Shown here piece after piece: positions 44,396-52,154 of a stretch of 64,000 nt of DNA. A program made the position numbers and the translations under genes. The notes beneath the pieces were generated by a model. The model made no database searches. It worked only from the letters and a program-made list of their open reading frames with translations, and was not told where the DNA came from. The stretch covers positions 113,344 through 177,343 of the forward strand of contig NZ_LGKP01000013.1 in the NCBI RefSeq assembly GCF_001306135.1. The letters are read 5' to 3'. Source of the stretch: Herpetosiphon geysericola. Its GTDB lineage: Bacteria; Chloroflexota; Chloroflexia; Chloroflexales; Herpetosiphonaceae. Within the stretch, counting starts at the first letter, position 1, and the number at the start of each line of letters is the position of its first letter.

Positions 44396-44417
44396 ATCGC
44401 CATAGGCCTATGGCGAT
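44396..44417. promoter_or_regulatory. perfect 22-base palindrome before the metallophosphoesterase gene
   Basis: ATCGCCATAGG joined directly to CCTATGGCGAT, an 11-bp perfect palindrome with no loop, ending 18 bases before the ATG at 44436. A no-loop palindrome suits a dimeric regulator or a cruciform better than a terminator. Confidence 0.4.
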
Positions 44418-44435
44418 CAGTGAGAAAGTATTGGC

Positions 44436-45596
44436 ATGACCTTCGTCTTCTTCGCGCTCGTCTTCGTGCTGTACGGCGGTATCAACCTGTATATTGGTCG
44501 GCGGACATGGCAATGGTTGCAGGCCATTGCTCCCCAGCGAATTCCGCGCTGGCTCTTTTGGCTCAGCTTTTGGCTCCTTGCTAGTACTCCATTTGTGAGC
44601 CGCTTTATTGCTGGCCGCGTGCCAACGAGCCTGATGGCCCTACTTACGCCGATTGGTGGCTATTGGATGAGCATTTTTGTCTATGCAGGAATGTTGCTCG
44701 GCCTTGTTGATCTGATTCGTTGGCTGTTGCGTTTGACTGGTAGCGCTCCCAAGGGCGTGGCTTATTCGCGGCGCACGCTGCTTGCCACGGGCGCAACAGT
44801 TATTGCACTGCTGGTGGGCTTAATTGGCTATGGAACATGGCGCGCACGCACTCCAGTCGTGGCCGAATATACGATTAGCGTACCCAAACAGGCAGGGCCA
44901 GCGCGTGAATTAAGCATCGTTGTGGTATCGGATACGCACCTTGGCTACAGCAATGGTGTTGGCCGCGTGCAAGCAATGGTGGCGATGGTCAATCAGCTTA
45001 AGCCCGATCTGGTGCTCATTGCTGGCGATATTATTGACGACGATTTGCAACCTTTTGTCGATCAAGCGATGGCTAACGAGCTGAGCAAGCTTGAGTCGCG
45101 GTTAGGCAACTATGCGATTATGGGCAATCACGATGTGCGCGCCGATGAGTTAGCACGCTTTCGGGCTGACCTAGCCCAGGCTGACATTCAGATGTTGGTT
45201 GATGAATGGGTCACGGTCGATAATAGCTTGCTGTTGGTTGGCCGCGATGACATTGGCGGGCCACGCACCACAAGCGATGTGATCGGTATGCCCTTGACTG
45301 AGATTCTGCAAGGCGCTGACCGCTCGTTACCTCTGCTGATTATGGATCATAACCCCAACCGCTTTGATGATTCGGTTGCAGTTGAAGCCGATCTTCAGGT
45401 GTCGGGGCATACCCATGCTGGGCAATTATTTCCCTTCACGTTGATTACGGGCCTGAGCTATGAGCAACAATGGGGTCAATTGAGCAAAGGCTCAAGCAAT
45501 CTGGTGGTCTCATCGGGCTTTGGCACGTGGGGGCCGCCAATTCGGGTTGGCACGGTTCCCGAAGTTGTGCAGATTAAGCTGCGTTTTGAGCCATAG
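44436..45596 (+). CDS. membrane-anchored metallophosphoesterase (YaeI-like)
   Basis: 386 residues. Four hydrophobic segments fill the first 145 residues. The C-terminal calcineurin-like domain has all metal motifs: VVSDTHLGYSNG, IAGDIIDDD, MGNHDVRAD, and GHTHAGQLFP. Two metal ions would be bound. The arrangement of membrane segments then a catalytic domain matches the YaeI/YkuE class, some of which act on lipid phosphates; the substrate here is unknown. A perfect palindrome lies just upstream and a terminator follows. Confidence 0.88.
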   Translation: MTFVFFALVFVLYGGINLYIGRRTWQWLQAIAPQRIPRWLFWLSFWLLASTPFVSRFIAGRVPTSLMALLTPIGGYWMSIFVYAGMLLGLVDLIRWLLRLTGSAPKGVAYSRRTLLATGATVIALLVGLIGYGTWRARTPVVAEYTISVPKQAGPARELSIVVVSDTHLGYSNGVGRVQAMVAMVNQLKPDLVLIAGDIIDDDLQPFVDQAMANELSKLESRLGNYAIMGNHDVRADELARFRADLAQADIQMLVDEWVTVDNSLLLVGRDDIGGPRTTSDVIGMPLTEILQGADRSLPLLIMDHNPNRFDDSVAVEADLQVSGHTHAGQLFPFTLITGLSYEQQWGQLSKGSSNLVVSSGFGTWGPPIRVGTVPEVVQIKLRFEP

Positions 45597-45626
45597 GCCA
45601 AGCGATAACCCGCATTTTATTTTCAA

Positions 45627-45666
45627 GAATGCCGATGATCGATCTGATCATCGGCATTCGTTTGTT
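45627..45666 (+). terminator. rho-independent terminator
   Basis: GAATGCCGATGATC (45627-45640) and GATCATCGGCATTC (45646-45659) form a perfect 14-bp stem with a 5-base loop, followed by GTTTGTT. It follows the metallophosphoesterase gene. Confidence 0.8.
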
Positions 45667-45747
45667 AAAAACCATTGTAACGCGCGTGTAACATCGCTTC
45701 GCTATGCTAGCCCCATCAGAGGATGGTACTTATGCGGAGCTGTGCAG

Positions 45748-46428
45748 ATGGCGATAGTTGTTAAAACCAAAATTCATGCTTCTTTCGCGGCGCTGTGGCA
45801 AGCAACCCAACAGCCGAATCTTCATCAGCGCTGGGATCTGCGCTTTTCGACAATTGAGTATTGCCAACGTGCTGATGACGCTCAACCCCAAGCCTTTCTC
45901 TATACCACCCACATTGGCTTTGGCCTCCAGATTACGGGTCGCGGCGAAACGAGCACCAAGCAGCTCGCCGATGGACGTATGATCTCCGCCTTGCGTTTTT
46001 GGTCGGAGCATCCACTGTCGCTGATTCGCTCTGGGGCAGGCTATTGGCTCTACACCCCAACGAGCGACGGGATTGATTTTTCGACCAGCTACGACTATCA
46101 GACGCGCTTTGGGCGGCTGGGGTGGCTGATCGATCGCCTGCTGTTTCGCCCGCTGATGGCGTGGGCAACGGCATGGAGCTTTGACCGCCTGCGCTTGTGG
46201 GTCGAGCAGCAGCTTGATCCAGCACTTGCCTTGCGCACATGGCTTAAGCAACGGATCGCGGTGCTTGCCATACTTGGCATGCTGTTTATTTGCTTCACAT
46301 TAGTTGCTTGGCAACTTGGCTTGGTCAGCGCTGGGTTGCTTTTAGTTGGCATGCTCAGGTATCGCAAAGTTCGTTCAGCCCAGATTCCTTCGGCACAGCA
46401 TTGTTTTTGGAGCTACAAGGAGCGCTAA
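45748..46428 (+). CDS. SRPBCC-like protein with C-terminal membrane segments
   Basis: 226 residues from the ATG at 45748, with GGAG eight bases upstream; the frame is open back to 45520 inside the previous gene. The N-terminal 155 residues look like an SRPBCC/polyketide cyclase-type ligand pocket (VVKTKIHASFAALWQ at the start, FSTSYDYQTRFG and LIDRLLFRPLMAWATAWSFDRLRLWVE at the end). Two membrane segments follow (RIAVLAILGMLFICFTLVAW, GLVSAGLLLVGML). The DUF4166 gene starts 2 bases after the stop. Confidence 0.7.
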   Translation: MAIVVKTKIHASFAALWQATQQPNLHQRWDLRFSTIEYCQRADDAQPQAFLYTTHIGFGLQITGRGETSTKQLADGRMISALRFWSEHPLSLIRSGAGYWLYTPTSDGIDFSTSYDYQTRFGRLGWLIDRLLFRPLMAWATAWSFDRLRLWVEQQLDPALALRTWLKQRIAVLAILGMLFICFTLVAWQLGLVSAGLLLVGMLRYRKVRSAQIPSAQHCFWSYKER

Positions 46429-46429
46429 G

Positions 46430-47119
46430 ATGCAAACTCAATCGATTTATCAACAGGCCTTAGGTGCTGACTTCGACCGCCTGCATCCGCAAATTCAGCG
46501 CCGCTTTGGGCTAGCTAGCAGTAGCGAAATGGCGGCGATTGGTCAAGGCCAGATGAGCATGATTTGGAATGGTGGCCTGCCACTGCGGCCATTGTTGCAC
46601 GCTGGGCAAGCGCGCCACATCATGTTTGCTGAATGGGGCACCCAGATTCCGTTTACGCTTGAAAATTATGCCTATCGCGATGCGGCGGGGCGTGAGACGG
46701 TTACATGGCTGCGCACATTTCAGGTCAATCCGCAGACCAAACGCCGCTTCGATGCCTACATGGTCTATAGCGATCAGCGGGCCTGTATTGTCGATTATCT
46801 TGGAACGCATCAGCATTTTGCTGTTGATTTAGCCATGTGGGTTGATGCACGCGGCGGCATGTGCTTGCGCTCAGGTGCCCAACGTTTCTATGAGGGATGG
46901 TTGGGCTTTAAGTTTCCGCGCATCCTTTCGGGCACTGCCGAGGTATGTGAATGGTACGACGACGCAACGGCACAATTTCGGATTAGCGTGGTAGTGACAA
47001 ACCCACTGTGGGGGCCAGTCTTTGGTTATCAGGGGGCATTTACGGTCGAGTGGCGGCCAATGTGCGCCACAATGCTTCCGGCCAAGGCTTTTCCCCAGCG
47101 GCTTGAACGCCGAGCCTAA
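46430..47119 (+). CDS. DUF4166 domain protein
   Basis: 229 residues from the ATG at 46430, behind AAGGAGCGCTAAG. The start IYQQALGADFDRLHPQIQRRF and later FYEGWLGFKFPRILSGTAEVCEWYDD and ISVVVTNPLWGPVFGYQGAFTVEW match DUF4166, a family seen alone or fused to saccharopine dehydrogenase-like or SRPBCC-type proteins. Function unknown. It is translationally close-coupled to the SRPBCC-like gene, and the two probably act on the same ligand. Confidence 0.82.
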   Translation: MQTQSIYQQALGADFDRLHPQIQRRFGLASSSEMAAIGQGQMSMIWNGGLPLRPLLHAGQARHIMFAEWGTQIPFTLENYAYRDAAGRETVTWLRTFQVNPQTKRRFDAYMVYSDQRACIVDYLGTHQHFAVDLAMWVDARGGMCLRSGAQRFYEGWLGFKFPRILSGTAEVCEWYDDATAQFRISVVVTNPLWGPVFGYQGAFTVEWRPMCATMLPAKAFPQRLERRA

Positions 47120-47125
47120 CGTGGC

Positions 47126-48382
47126 TTAGCCAGCCGCAACCGCATATTCGCCCATAATATCGCCATAGTGGTTGGCATAGAGTTGCTGGTGGAAAGTGAC
47201 CATGCGCGTGATGATGCCCACTGGAATGCTATACAGTGGCGTTTGGTTAAGTTGCTGGCTGGCAGCCTCGAAGTGGCGCAGAATGATTTGGTAGTGCTGG
47301 GCAATTGTTTGGGTGTTGCTAATTAATTGCTCAATTACGCTTGGGATCGGTTGCTCAGCAGTAAGCCCTGCAAACAGCAGATTAAACTCGCGGAAGGCAA
47401 CATCTTTATGGAGGCGGAAGAAATGAGGCACGCGATCAGCGGCGCGCACAAACCATGCGAGCCAATCTTCATCGTCGTGGGCTGGAACGCTCTGGTGTAA
47501 ATGGCGGTAGTGCTGGGCAATCGTTTGCGCATCGGCGCTGAGCAGCAACGGGCCACAATCGTTGAGACAACGCACCAAGCTATTGGCATCGTTAATCAAC
47601 ATTCGCAGCTTGGGATCGGTTGCAATCCGATTTTGGTCTGTGCGATCATCAAGATAGATCTGGCTCCACAAATTAACACAATATTCTAAGGTCGGAATGA
47701 CCAGCATTGTTGCAGTTTGTAAGGCAAGCAATTCCTCAATGCTGCGTACACCAGGGCTGCACAACGTGTTCATGGCATAGTAGCGTGCGATTAAGCTTTG
47801 GCGAATACGTGCATTGGCGACTGGATGCAAAATTTGGCTCAGCACATCACGGCAAGCAACAATATTGGCCGAAAGCGCAACCCATGCTTCAAGATCGGCA
47901 TCGGCACGGAAGGCCTGCACAATCGCCCGATAGCGCTCGGCAGCAAGATGCTGATCAAGCCATGGAACCGCAGCAACGATCTGTTGCAAGCGCGGGAGGG
48001 CAATTGGCGCTGTATCGGTCAGCACATCGATCAGCATGGTATTGAAGGTTGTAACCACCTCGCCATGAGCAGCGGCGCTTAATGCCAAGCCCATCGCCAA
48101 ATTATCCGACACAACTTCATAGCGTTGGTAGAGCAACAACGAACTAAACTCAGCACACAGATGATCCCAGTGAGCAAGATCATTAGTTGCTGGTCCGTAG
48201 AGATAGGTAAAAAGCGAGCACATTTGGGTGAGGCTACTGAGGTGGAGAAATTCAGTTAAAAGCGGATTCGTAGGTTGCAAAACCCAGCGGCAAAAATCGG
48301 TGTACTGACTTGGCGGCAAACGCTGAAGGAAGGTACGATAGGAGACAAGACAGGTTTGCAACATCGTCATGGAAGGGTCCAT
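47126..48382 (-). CDS. hypothetical helical protein
   Basis: 418 residues, almost wholly predicted helical, with no membrane segment or signal peptide. It begins MDPSMTMLQTCLVSYRTFLQRL and contains phrases such as LCAEFSSLLLYQRYEVVSDNLAMGLALSAAAHG and HKDVAFREFNLLFAGL. I recognise no family. The ATG at 48382 has GAGGA four bases upstream; an ATG at 48370 is an alternative. It converges on the DUF4166 gene with only 6 bases between stops. Confidence 0.6.
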   Translation of the reverse strand: MDPSMTMLQTCLVSYRTFLQRLPPSQYTDFCRWVLQPTNPLLTEFLHLSSLTQMCSLFTYLYGPATNDLAHWDHLCAEFSSLLLYQRYEVVSDNLAMGLALSAAAHGEVVTTFNTMLIDVLTDTAPIALPRLQQIVAAVPWLDQHLAAERYRAIVQAFRADADLEAWVALSANIVACRDVLSQILHPVANARIRQSLIARYYAMNTLCSPGVRSIEELLALQTATMLVIPTLEYCVNLWSQIYLDDRTDQNRIATDPKLRMLINDANSLVRCLNDCGPLLLSADAQTIAQHYRHLHQSVPAHDDEDWLAWFVRAADRVPHFFRLHKDVAFREFNLLFAGLTAEQPIPSVIEQLISNTQTIAQHYQIILRHFEAASQQLNQTPLYSIPVGIITRMVTFHQQLYANHYGDIMGEYAVAAG

Positions 48383-48542
48383 GCAATCCTCACGATCGGC
48401 TAAAACGAATGGCTAAAATGGTGAATTGACTACCATGGCAGCGCTTGCATGACGCTAGTATAGCGGTTGTATGAGGCTCAATGCAACTTAAATTGACCAA
48501 TTGTTAGGCAGCGTTTGACTCATTCTGTGTGGTTGATTTGTT

Positions 48543-48587
48543 AAGCAAGACAGGCATAGAGCGGTGTGCTCCATGCCTGTCTTGCTT
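48543..48587 (-). terminator. terminator of the sugar dehydrogenase gene
   Basis: AAGCAAGACAGGCAT (48543-48557) and ATGCCTGTCTTGCTT (48573-48587) form a perfect 15-bp stem around a 15-base loop, 27 bases past the minus-strand stop at 48614. Confidence 0.75.
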
Positions 48588-48613
48588 GGCTAAAATCATT
48601 GATCTATAGCAAC

Positions 48614-49822
48614 TTAGGGTGTGCCAGCCCACGAAATACGATAAATAACCCCGTTCATGTCGTCGCTGACAAACAGCGAGCCATATGGCGCGAGCGTAAT
48701 GCCAGCAACCCGCCCAAATTGGGCATATTGGCCATTTTGCTCGAACAAAAAGCCAGTCAAGAAATCGTCAACTGCCACCGGCCAGCCATTTTGAAAGCGT
48801 ACCCGCACGACTTTATAGCCACTTGGTGGGTTGCGATTCCACGAACCGCGCATCGCCACAAAGGCATCGCCATGGTACTCAGCAGGAAACTGGCTTTGAT
48901 CATAAAAGGCCATGCCAATTGGGGCACTATGGGCAGTGTAGGTCAAAATCGGCGCTTGGGTTTTGGCGCAAAACTCAGCCTTGGATTGATCTTTTGGGGC
49001 ATTGGGAATATAGGGATCAATTTGTTGGTTAGCAAAACACCATGGCCAGCCATAATTGGCGCCTTGCTGGAGTAAATTTAACTCTTCTGGAGGCTGATCG
49101 TTGCCGCGCCAATCTGAACCATGGTCGAAGCTCCAGAGATGTTGACTACCAGGATGCCAATCGAAGCCAATCGTATTGCGCAACCCACTAGCATAAATTT
49201 GGCGATTGCTGCCGTCGAGTTCGGCCACAAGAATCGTCGCACTTTCTGGATTTGGTTCGTCGCAGGCATTGCAGGTGCTGCCAATCGTAATATAGAGCTT
49301 GCCATCGGGGCCAACCGCTAGCGTTCGATTGGGATGTTGGCCTGCATCAGGCAGATCATCAATCAGCATGGTCCATTCGCCAAGCGAGCCATCATCGCGC
49401 AAGGCCGCTCGTTGGACGATTTTATCGGTGGCAACATATAACCAGCCTTCATGAATCGTCAGCCCATGGGCAAGGGGCAAGTTGCTTGCGACCGTCCAAA
49501 TGCGATCTGCTTGGCCATTCTGGTCGGTATCTTCAAGCGCCAAAATATCGCCTTGTTCGCGGCGAGTCACGTAAAGAATCCCATTGGGCGCCATCGTCAT
49601 CATACGGGCATTGCCAACATCTTTGGCCCAGACGTCAATCCAAAATCCAGCTGGCACGCGGAGTTGCTGCACCAGGGCTGGGTCAAAGGGCAGTTTGGTC
49701 GGTTCTACAATTTCGCCATTCGGGGGTGGGGGGGCATTTTCGGCAAAAACATGGCCTTGTATACTCAGCATTAGTGCGATACTCGCGATGCCAAGCAATC
49801 GTCCAACGCGACGGTGTGCCAT
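48614..49822 (-). CDS. secreted PQQ-dependent sugar dehydrogenase-like (GSDH/sorbosone) protein
   Basis: 402 residues from the ATG at 49822, behind AGGAGGAAGCGCA; the frame is open back to 50056 into the divergent gene. Signal peptide SIALMLSIQGHVFA. The rest is a six-bladed propeller of the glucose/sorbosone dehydrogenase class: LPLAHGLTIHEGWLYVATD, RTLAVGPDGKLYITIGS, SGLRNTIGFDWHPGS, WSFDHGSDWRG and FVSDDMNGVIYRIS. A cysteine pair lies in TCNACDEP. Such enzymes oxidise sugars with PQQ outside the cell; substrate unproven. Confidence 0.85.
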   Translation of the reverse strand: MAHRRVGRLLGIASIALMLSIQGHVFAENAPPPPNGEIVEPTKLPFDPALVQQLRVPAGFWIDVWAKDVGNARMMTMAPNGILYVTRREQGDILALEDTDQNGQADRIWTVASNLPLAHGLTIHEGWLYVATDKIVQRAALRDDGSLGEWTMLIDDLPDAGQHPNRTLAVGPDGKLYITIGSTCNACDEPNPESATILVAELDGSNRQIYASGLRNTIGFDWHPGSQHLWSFDHGSDWRGNDQPPEELNLLQQGANYGWPWCFANQQIDPYIPNAPKDQSKAEFCAKTQAPILTYTAHSAPIGMAFYDQSQFPAEYHGDAFVAMRGSWNRNPPSGYKVVRVRFQNGWPVAVDDFLTGFLFEQNGQYAQFGRVAGITLAPYGSLFVSDDMNGVIYRISWAGTP

Positions 49823-49988
49823 TGCGCTTCCTCCTATGTGGTTATAACCGGATTCTCTTGCAGGCTTACTGGCACATTCCGTACCAACCACGCTGCGCAA
49901 TAGCCAGCTTTGACAAAACGCGCTATGCTTGGCGCATACCCTGAACCCAAACGCTGTTGTTTGGGCGTTGACGCAAAGGAAGATCGCA

Positions 49989-51644
49989 ATGGACGCATGG
50001 TCTGAGATTGTCCGCGAGCTGACGCTTAAGCTCGTAGGTTGGCCGAGTGTCACCAATACCCCAGGTGAATGCCAGTGGTCACAACAGTTGGCGGAATGGT
50101 TGGGCCAACAACCCTATTTTGCCGCTCATCCGAGCCAGTTGCGCCTAGCGCGCACCGTCGATGATGGCTATGAGCGCTCGAATCTGTATGCACTCGTGCG
50201 CGGCACAGGCCCAACTACGGTTGTTTTGGCAGGCCACTACGATGTGGTCAGTATCGAGAATTATGGCGATTTAGCTGAGTGGGCCACTGATCCCGAGGCG
50301 TTGCTGCCGCGCTTGATTGCAAGCTTGGAGCATGGTTCAAGCCGCACCGACCAGCTGGCGCTTGACGATTTGCGTTCAGGCGACTTTCTGCCTGGACGCG
50401 GTGCGTTGGATATGAAGAGCGGCTTGGCGGTTGGTCTAGCGGTGCTGCTACATTTTGCCGCCCATCCAGAGCGGCGGGGTAATCTGTTGTTTATTGCGAC
50501 TCCCGACGAAGAGGAAGCCTCACATGGCGCACGCTCGGCAACCATTCACTTGCATCAGCTGGCCAAGGAATGGGGCCTTGAGCTGGCAGCAGCAATTAAT
50601 CTTGATGCTACGAGCGATCAAGCTGCTGGGGAGCAAGGCCAAGCGATATTTTTGGGCACGGTTGGCAAGTTTTTGCCATTAATCTATTTGGTTGGGCGCG
50701 AAACTCATGCTGGCTATCCATTCGATGGCATTAATGTGAATCGCATGGCGGCAGCAGTCACCCAAGCCATTGAGTGTAATATTGATCTCTGCGATGAGGC
50801 CGAGGGCGAGCTTGCCCCTCCACCAATTAGCCTCAAACAAAGCGATCTCAAAGCGTTCTACGATGTGACAACCCCGAGCACTGCTTGGTGCTATTTTAAT
50901 TATTTGACCCATGGCCGCCCAGCGAGCATGGTTCTCGATCAATTTATGGCTGTGACTCGTGAAGCCCTCGACGCAGTGCTCGCAACCCAGTTTGCGCAGG
51001 CCCAACGCTATGCAGCTTTGGTTGGCTCGGCAGCACCAGTGCGTTGGCGGGCGCAGGTGCTGAGCTATGCAGAGCTTATGTTGCGGGCGCAGCAGCATGG
51101 CGGTCCTTCATTTGCTAGCAATTTCGCCACGCTTACCACAGCGCTACTAGCCGATCACACTCTCGATGCCCCAAGCTTCAGCCGCCAATTGGTTGCCTAT
51201 CTCTGGCGTTGTGCTGGCATGAGTGGCCCGGCTGCTGTAGTAGGCTTTGGCTCGCTGCATTATCCACACAGTTTAGTTACTGGGCGTAGCGAGCGCGAAC
51301 ATCGCCTGCGCGCGGCCTGCGAACGCCATGCCCAAGCACTGGCCGCCGAATATTCCACCACGATTAAGCTGCGGCCATTTTTCGCTGGAATTTCGGATAT
51401 GAGCTTTTATGGCAGTGCAATGGAGCAGTCCGATCAAGCAATTGTTGCTGCCAACACGCCGCTGTGGGGTTCTCGCCTGAAATTCGATTACACGCTTGTG
51501 CGCACGCTCAATCTGCCGACCATCAATATTGGGCCTTGGGGCCGTGATTACCATCAGCGGCTGGAACGGGTTTATATGCCCTATTTGCTCAATACCCTGC
51601 CCGAGCTGATTTGGCGCGTCGCATGTGACGTTTTAGCTGATTGA
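49989..51644 (+). CDS. rocB: M20-family peptidase, RocB-like
   Basis: 551 residues from the ATG at 49989, behind AAGGAAGATCGC. The M20 metal motifs are GHYDVVSIENYG, GRGALDMKSGLA and TPDEEEASHGARS, with catalytic Asp and Glu present and a later AGYPFDGINVNRMAAA. Length and the insert before GRGALDMK are typical of RocB, an arginine-utilisation protein of unproven activity, rather than ArgE or DapE. It is divergent from the sugar dehydrogenase with about 166 bases between. Confidence 0.82.
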   Translation: MDAWSEIVRELTLKLVGWPSVTNTPGECQWSQQLAEWLGQQPYFAAHPSQLRLARTVDDGYERSNLYALVRGTGPTTVVLAGHYDVVSIENYGDLAEWATDPEALLPRLIASLEHGSSRTDQLALDDLRSGDFLPGRGALDMKSGLAVGLAVLLHFAAHPERRGNLLFIATPDEEEASHGARSATIHLHQLAKEWGLELAAAINLDATSDQAAGEQGQAIFLGTVGKFLPLIYLVGRETHAGYPFDGINVNRMAAAVTQAIECNIDLCDEAEGELAPPPISLKQSDLKAFYDVTTPSTAWCYFNYLTHGRPASMVLDQFMAVTREALDAVLATQFAQAQRYAALVGSAAPVRWRAQVLSYAELMLRAQQHGGPSFASNFATLTTALLADHTLDAPSFSRQLVAYLWRCAGMSGPAAVVGFGSLHYPHSLVTGRSEREHRLRAACERHAQALAAEYSTTIKLRPFFAGISDMSFYGSAMEQSDQAIVAANTPLWGSRLKFDYTLVRTLNLPTINIGPWGRDYHQRLERVYMPYLLNTLPELIWRVACDVLAD

Positions 51645-51658
51645 TTGGGGTGCACGCT

Positions 51659-51688
51659 CACAAACGACTCCTGCGAGGGTTGTTTGTG
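51659..51688 (+). terminator. hairpin after the RocB-like gene
   Basis: CACAAACGAC and GTTGTTTGTG form a 10-position stem with one mismatch around a short loop, followed by GGTTTAGG. It starts 15 bases after the stop. Confidence 0.5.
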
Positions 51689-51778
51689 GGTTTAGGCCTG
51701 TTTTGACTAAAAGTAATGGGCTGGACAAAAACCTAATTTTACATAATAAATATTCATTAATTAACCTTAAATTAGTGA

Positions 51779-51807
51779 TTGACGCAGCCCGATTTTCTTG
51801 CTATGGT
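51779..51807 (+). promoter_or_regulatory. candidate promoter of the small gene at 51848
   Basis: TTGACG (51779-51784) and TATGGT (51802-51807) with a 17-base spacer, in a strongly A/T-rich stretch, 40 bases before the start at 51848. Confidence 0.45.
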
Positions 51808-51847
51808 CTGGCTAAAGCGCTTGATCGTTGCACAGAAAGGAATGCAT

Positions 51848-52084
51848 ATGCCAATGCTTGAAACCCTCATGCAGGCGGGGATGACAGTTCAGGAGGCGTA
51901 TCGAGCAGTTCGCAACCAGATTACCCCCGCCATGATCGAAAATTTGCGTTGGATGCAGCAGCATCGGCCAGATCAATTGGCGCGCTATGCTGCCGAATGG
52001 GAGCGAGCTGGCTGCACGCCGCCTTGGGCCGATTTGCTCGATGGTTGGTCAAGCTCTGGAACAGATGCCAATGACAGCACCTAA
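51848..52084 (+). CDS. small hypothetical protein
   Basis: 78 residues starting at one of three nearby ATGs (51842, 51848, 51854); 51848 is best placed from AAAGGA. It reads MPMLETLMQAGMTVQEAYRAVRNQ and then MIENLRWMQQHRPDQLARYAAEWERAG, helical and soluble, with no family I recognise. It precedes the phytochrome operon by 70 bases and may share its transcript. Confidence 0.55.
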   Translation: MPMLETLMQAGMTVQEAYRAVRNQITPAMIENLRWMQQHRPDQLARYAAEWERAGCTPPWADLLDGWSSSGTDANDST

Positions 52085-52154
52085 TCAACATGAGCGCTAG
52101 ATCGCCAAACTAGTGCTAGGATTATGGGTAGGTTCTCTGCTGAAAGGATAGATC

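Noticed and set aside
49823..50056. Longer N-terminus of the sugar dehydrogenase
   Set aside because: It would remove the signal peptide from the N-terminus and overlap the divergent RocB-like gene; AGGAGG supports 49822.
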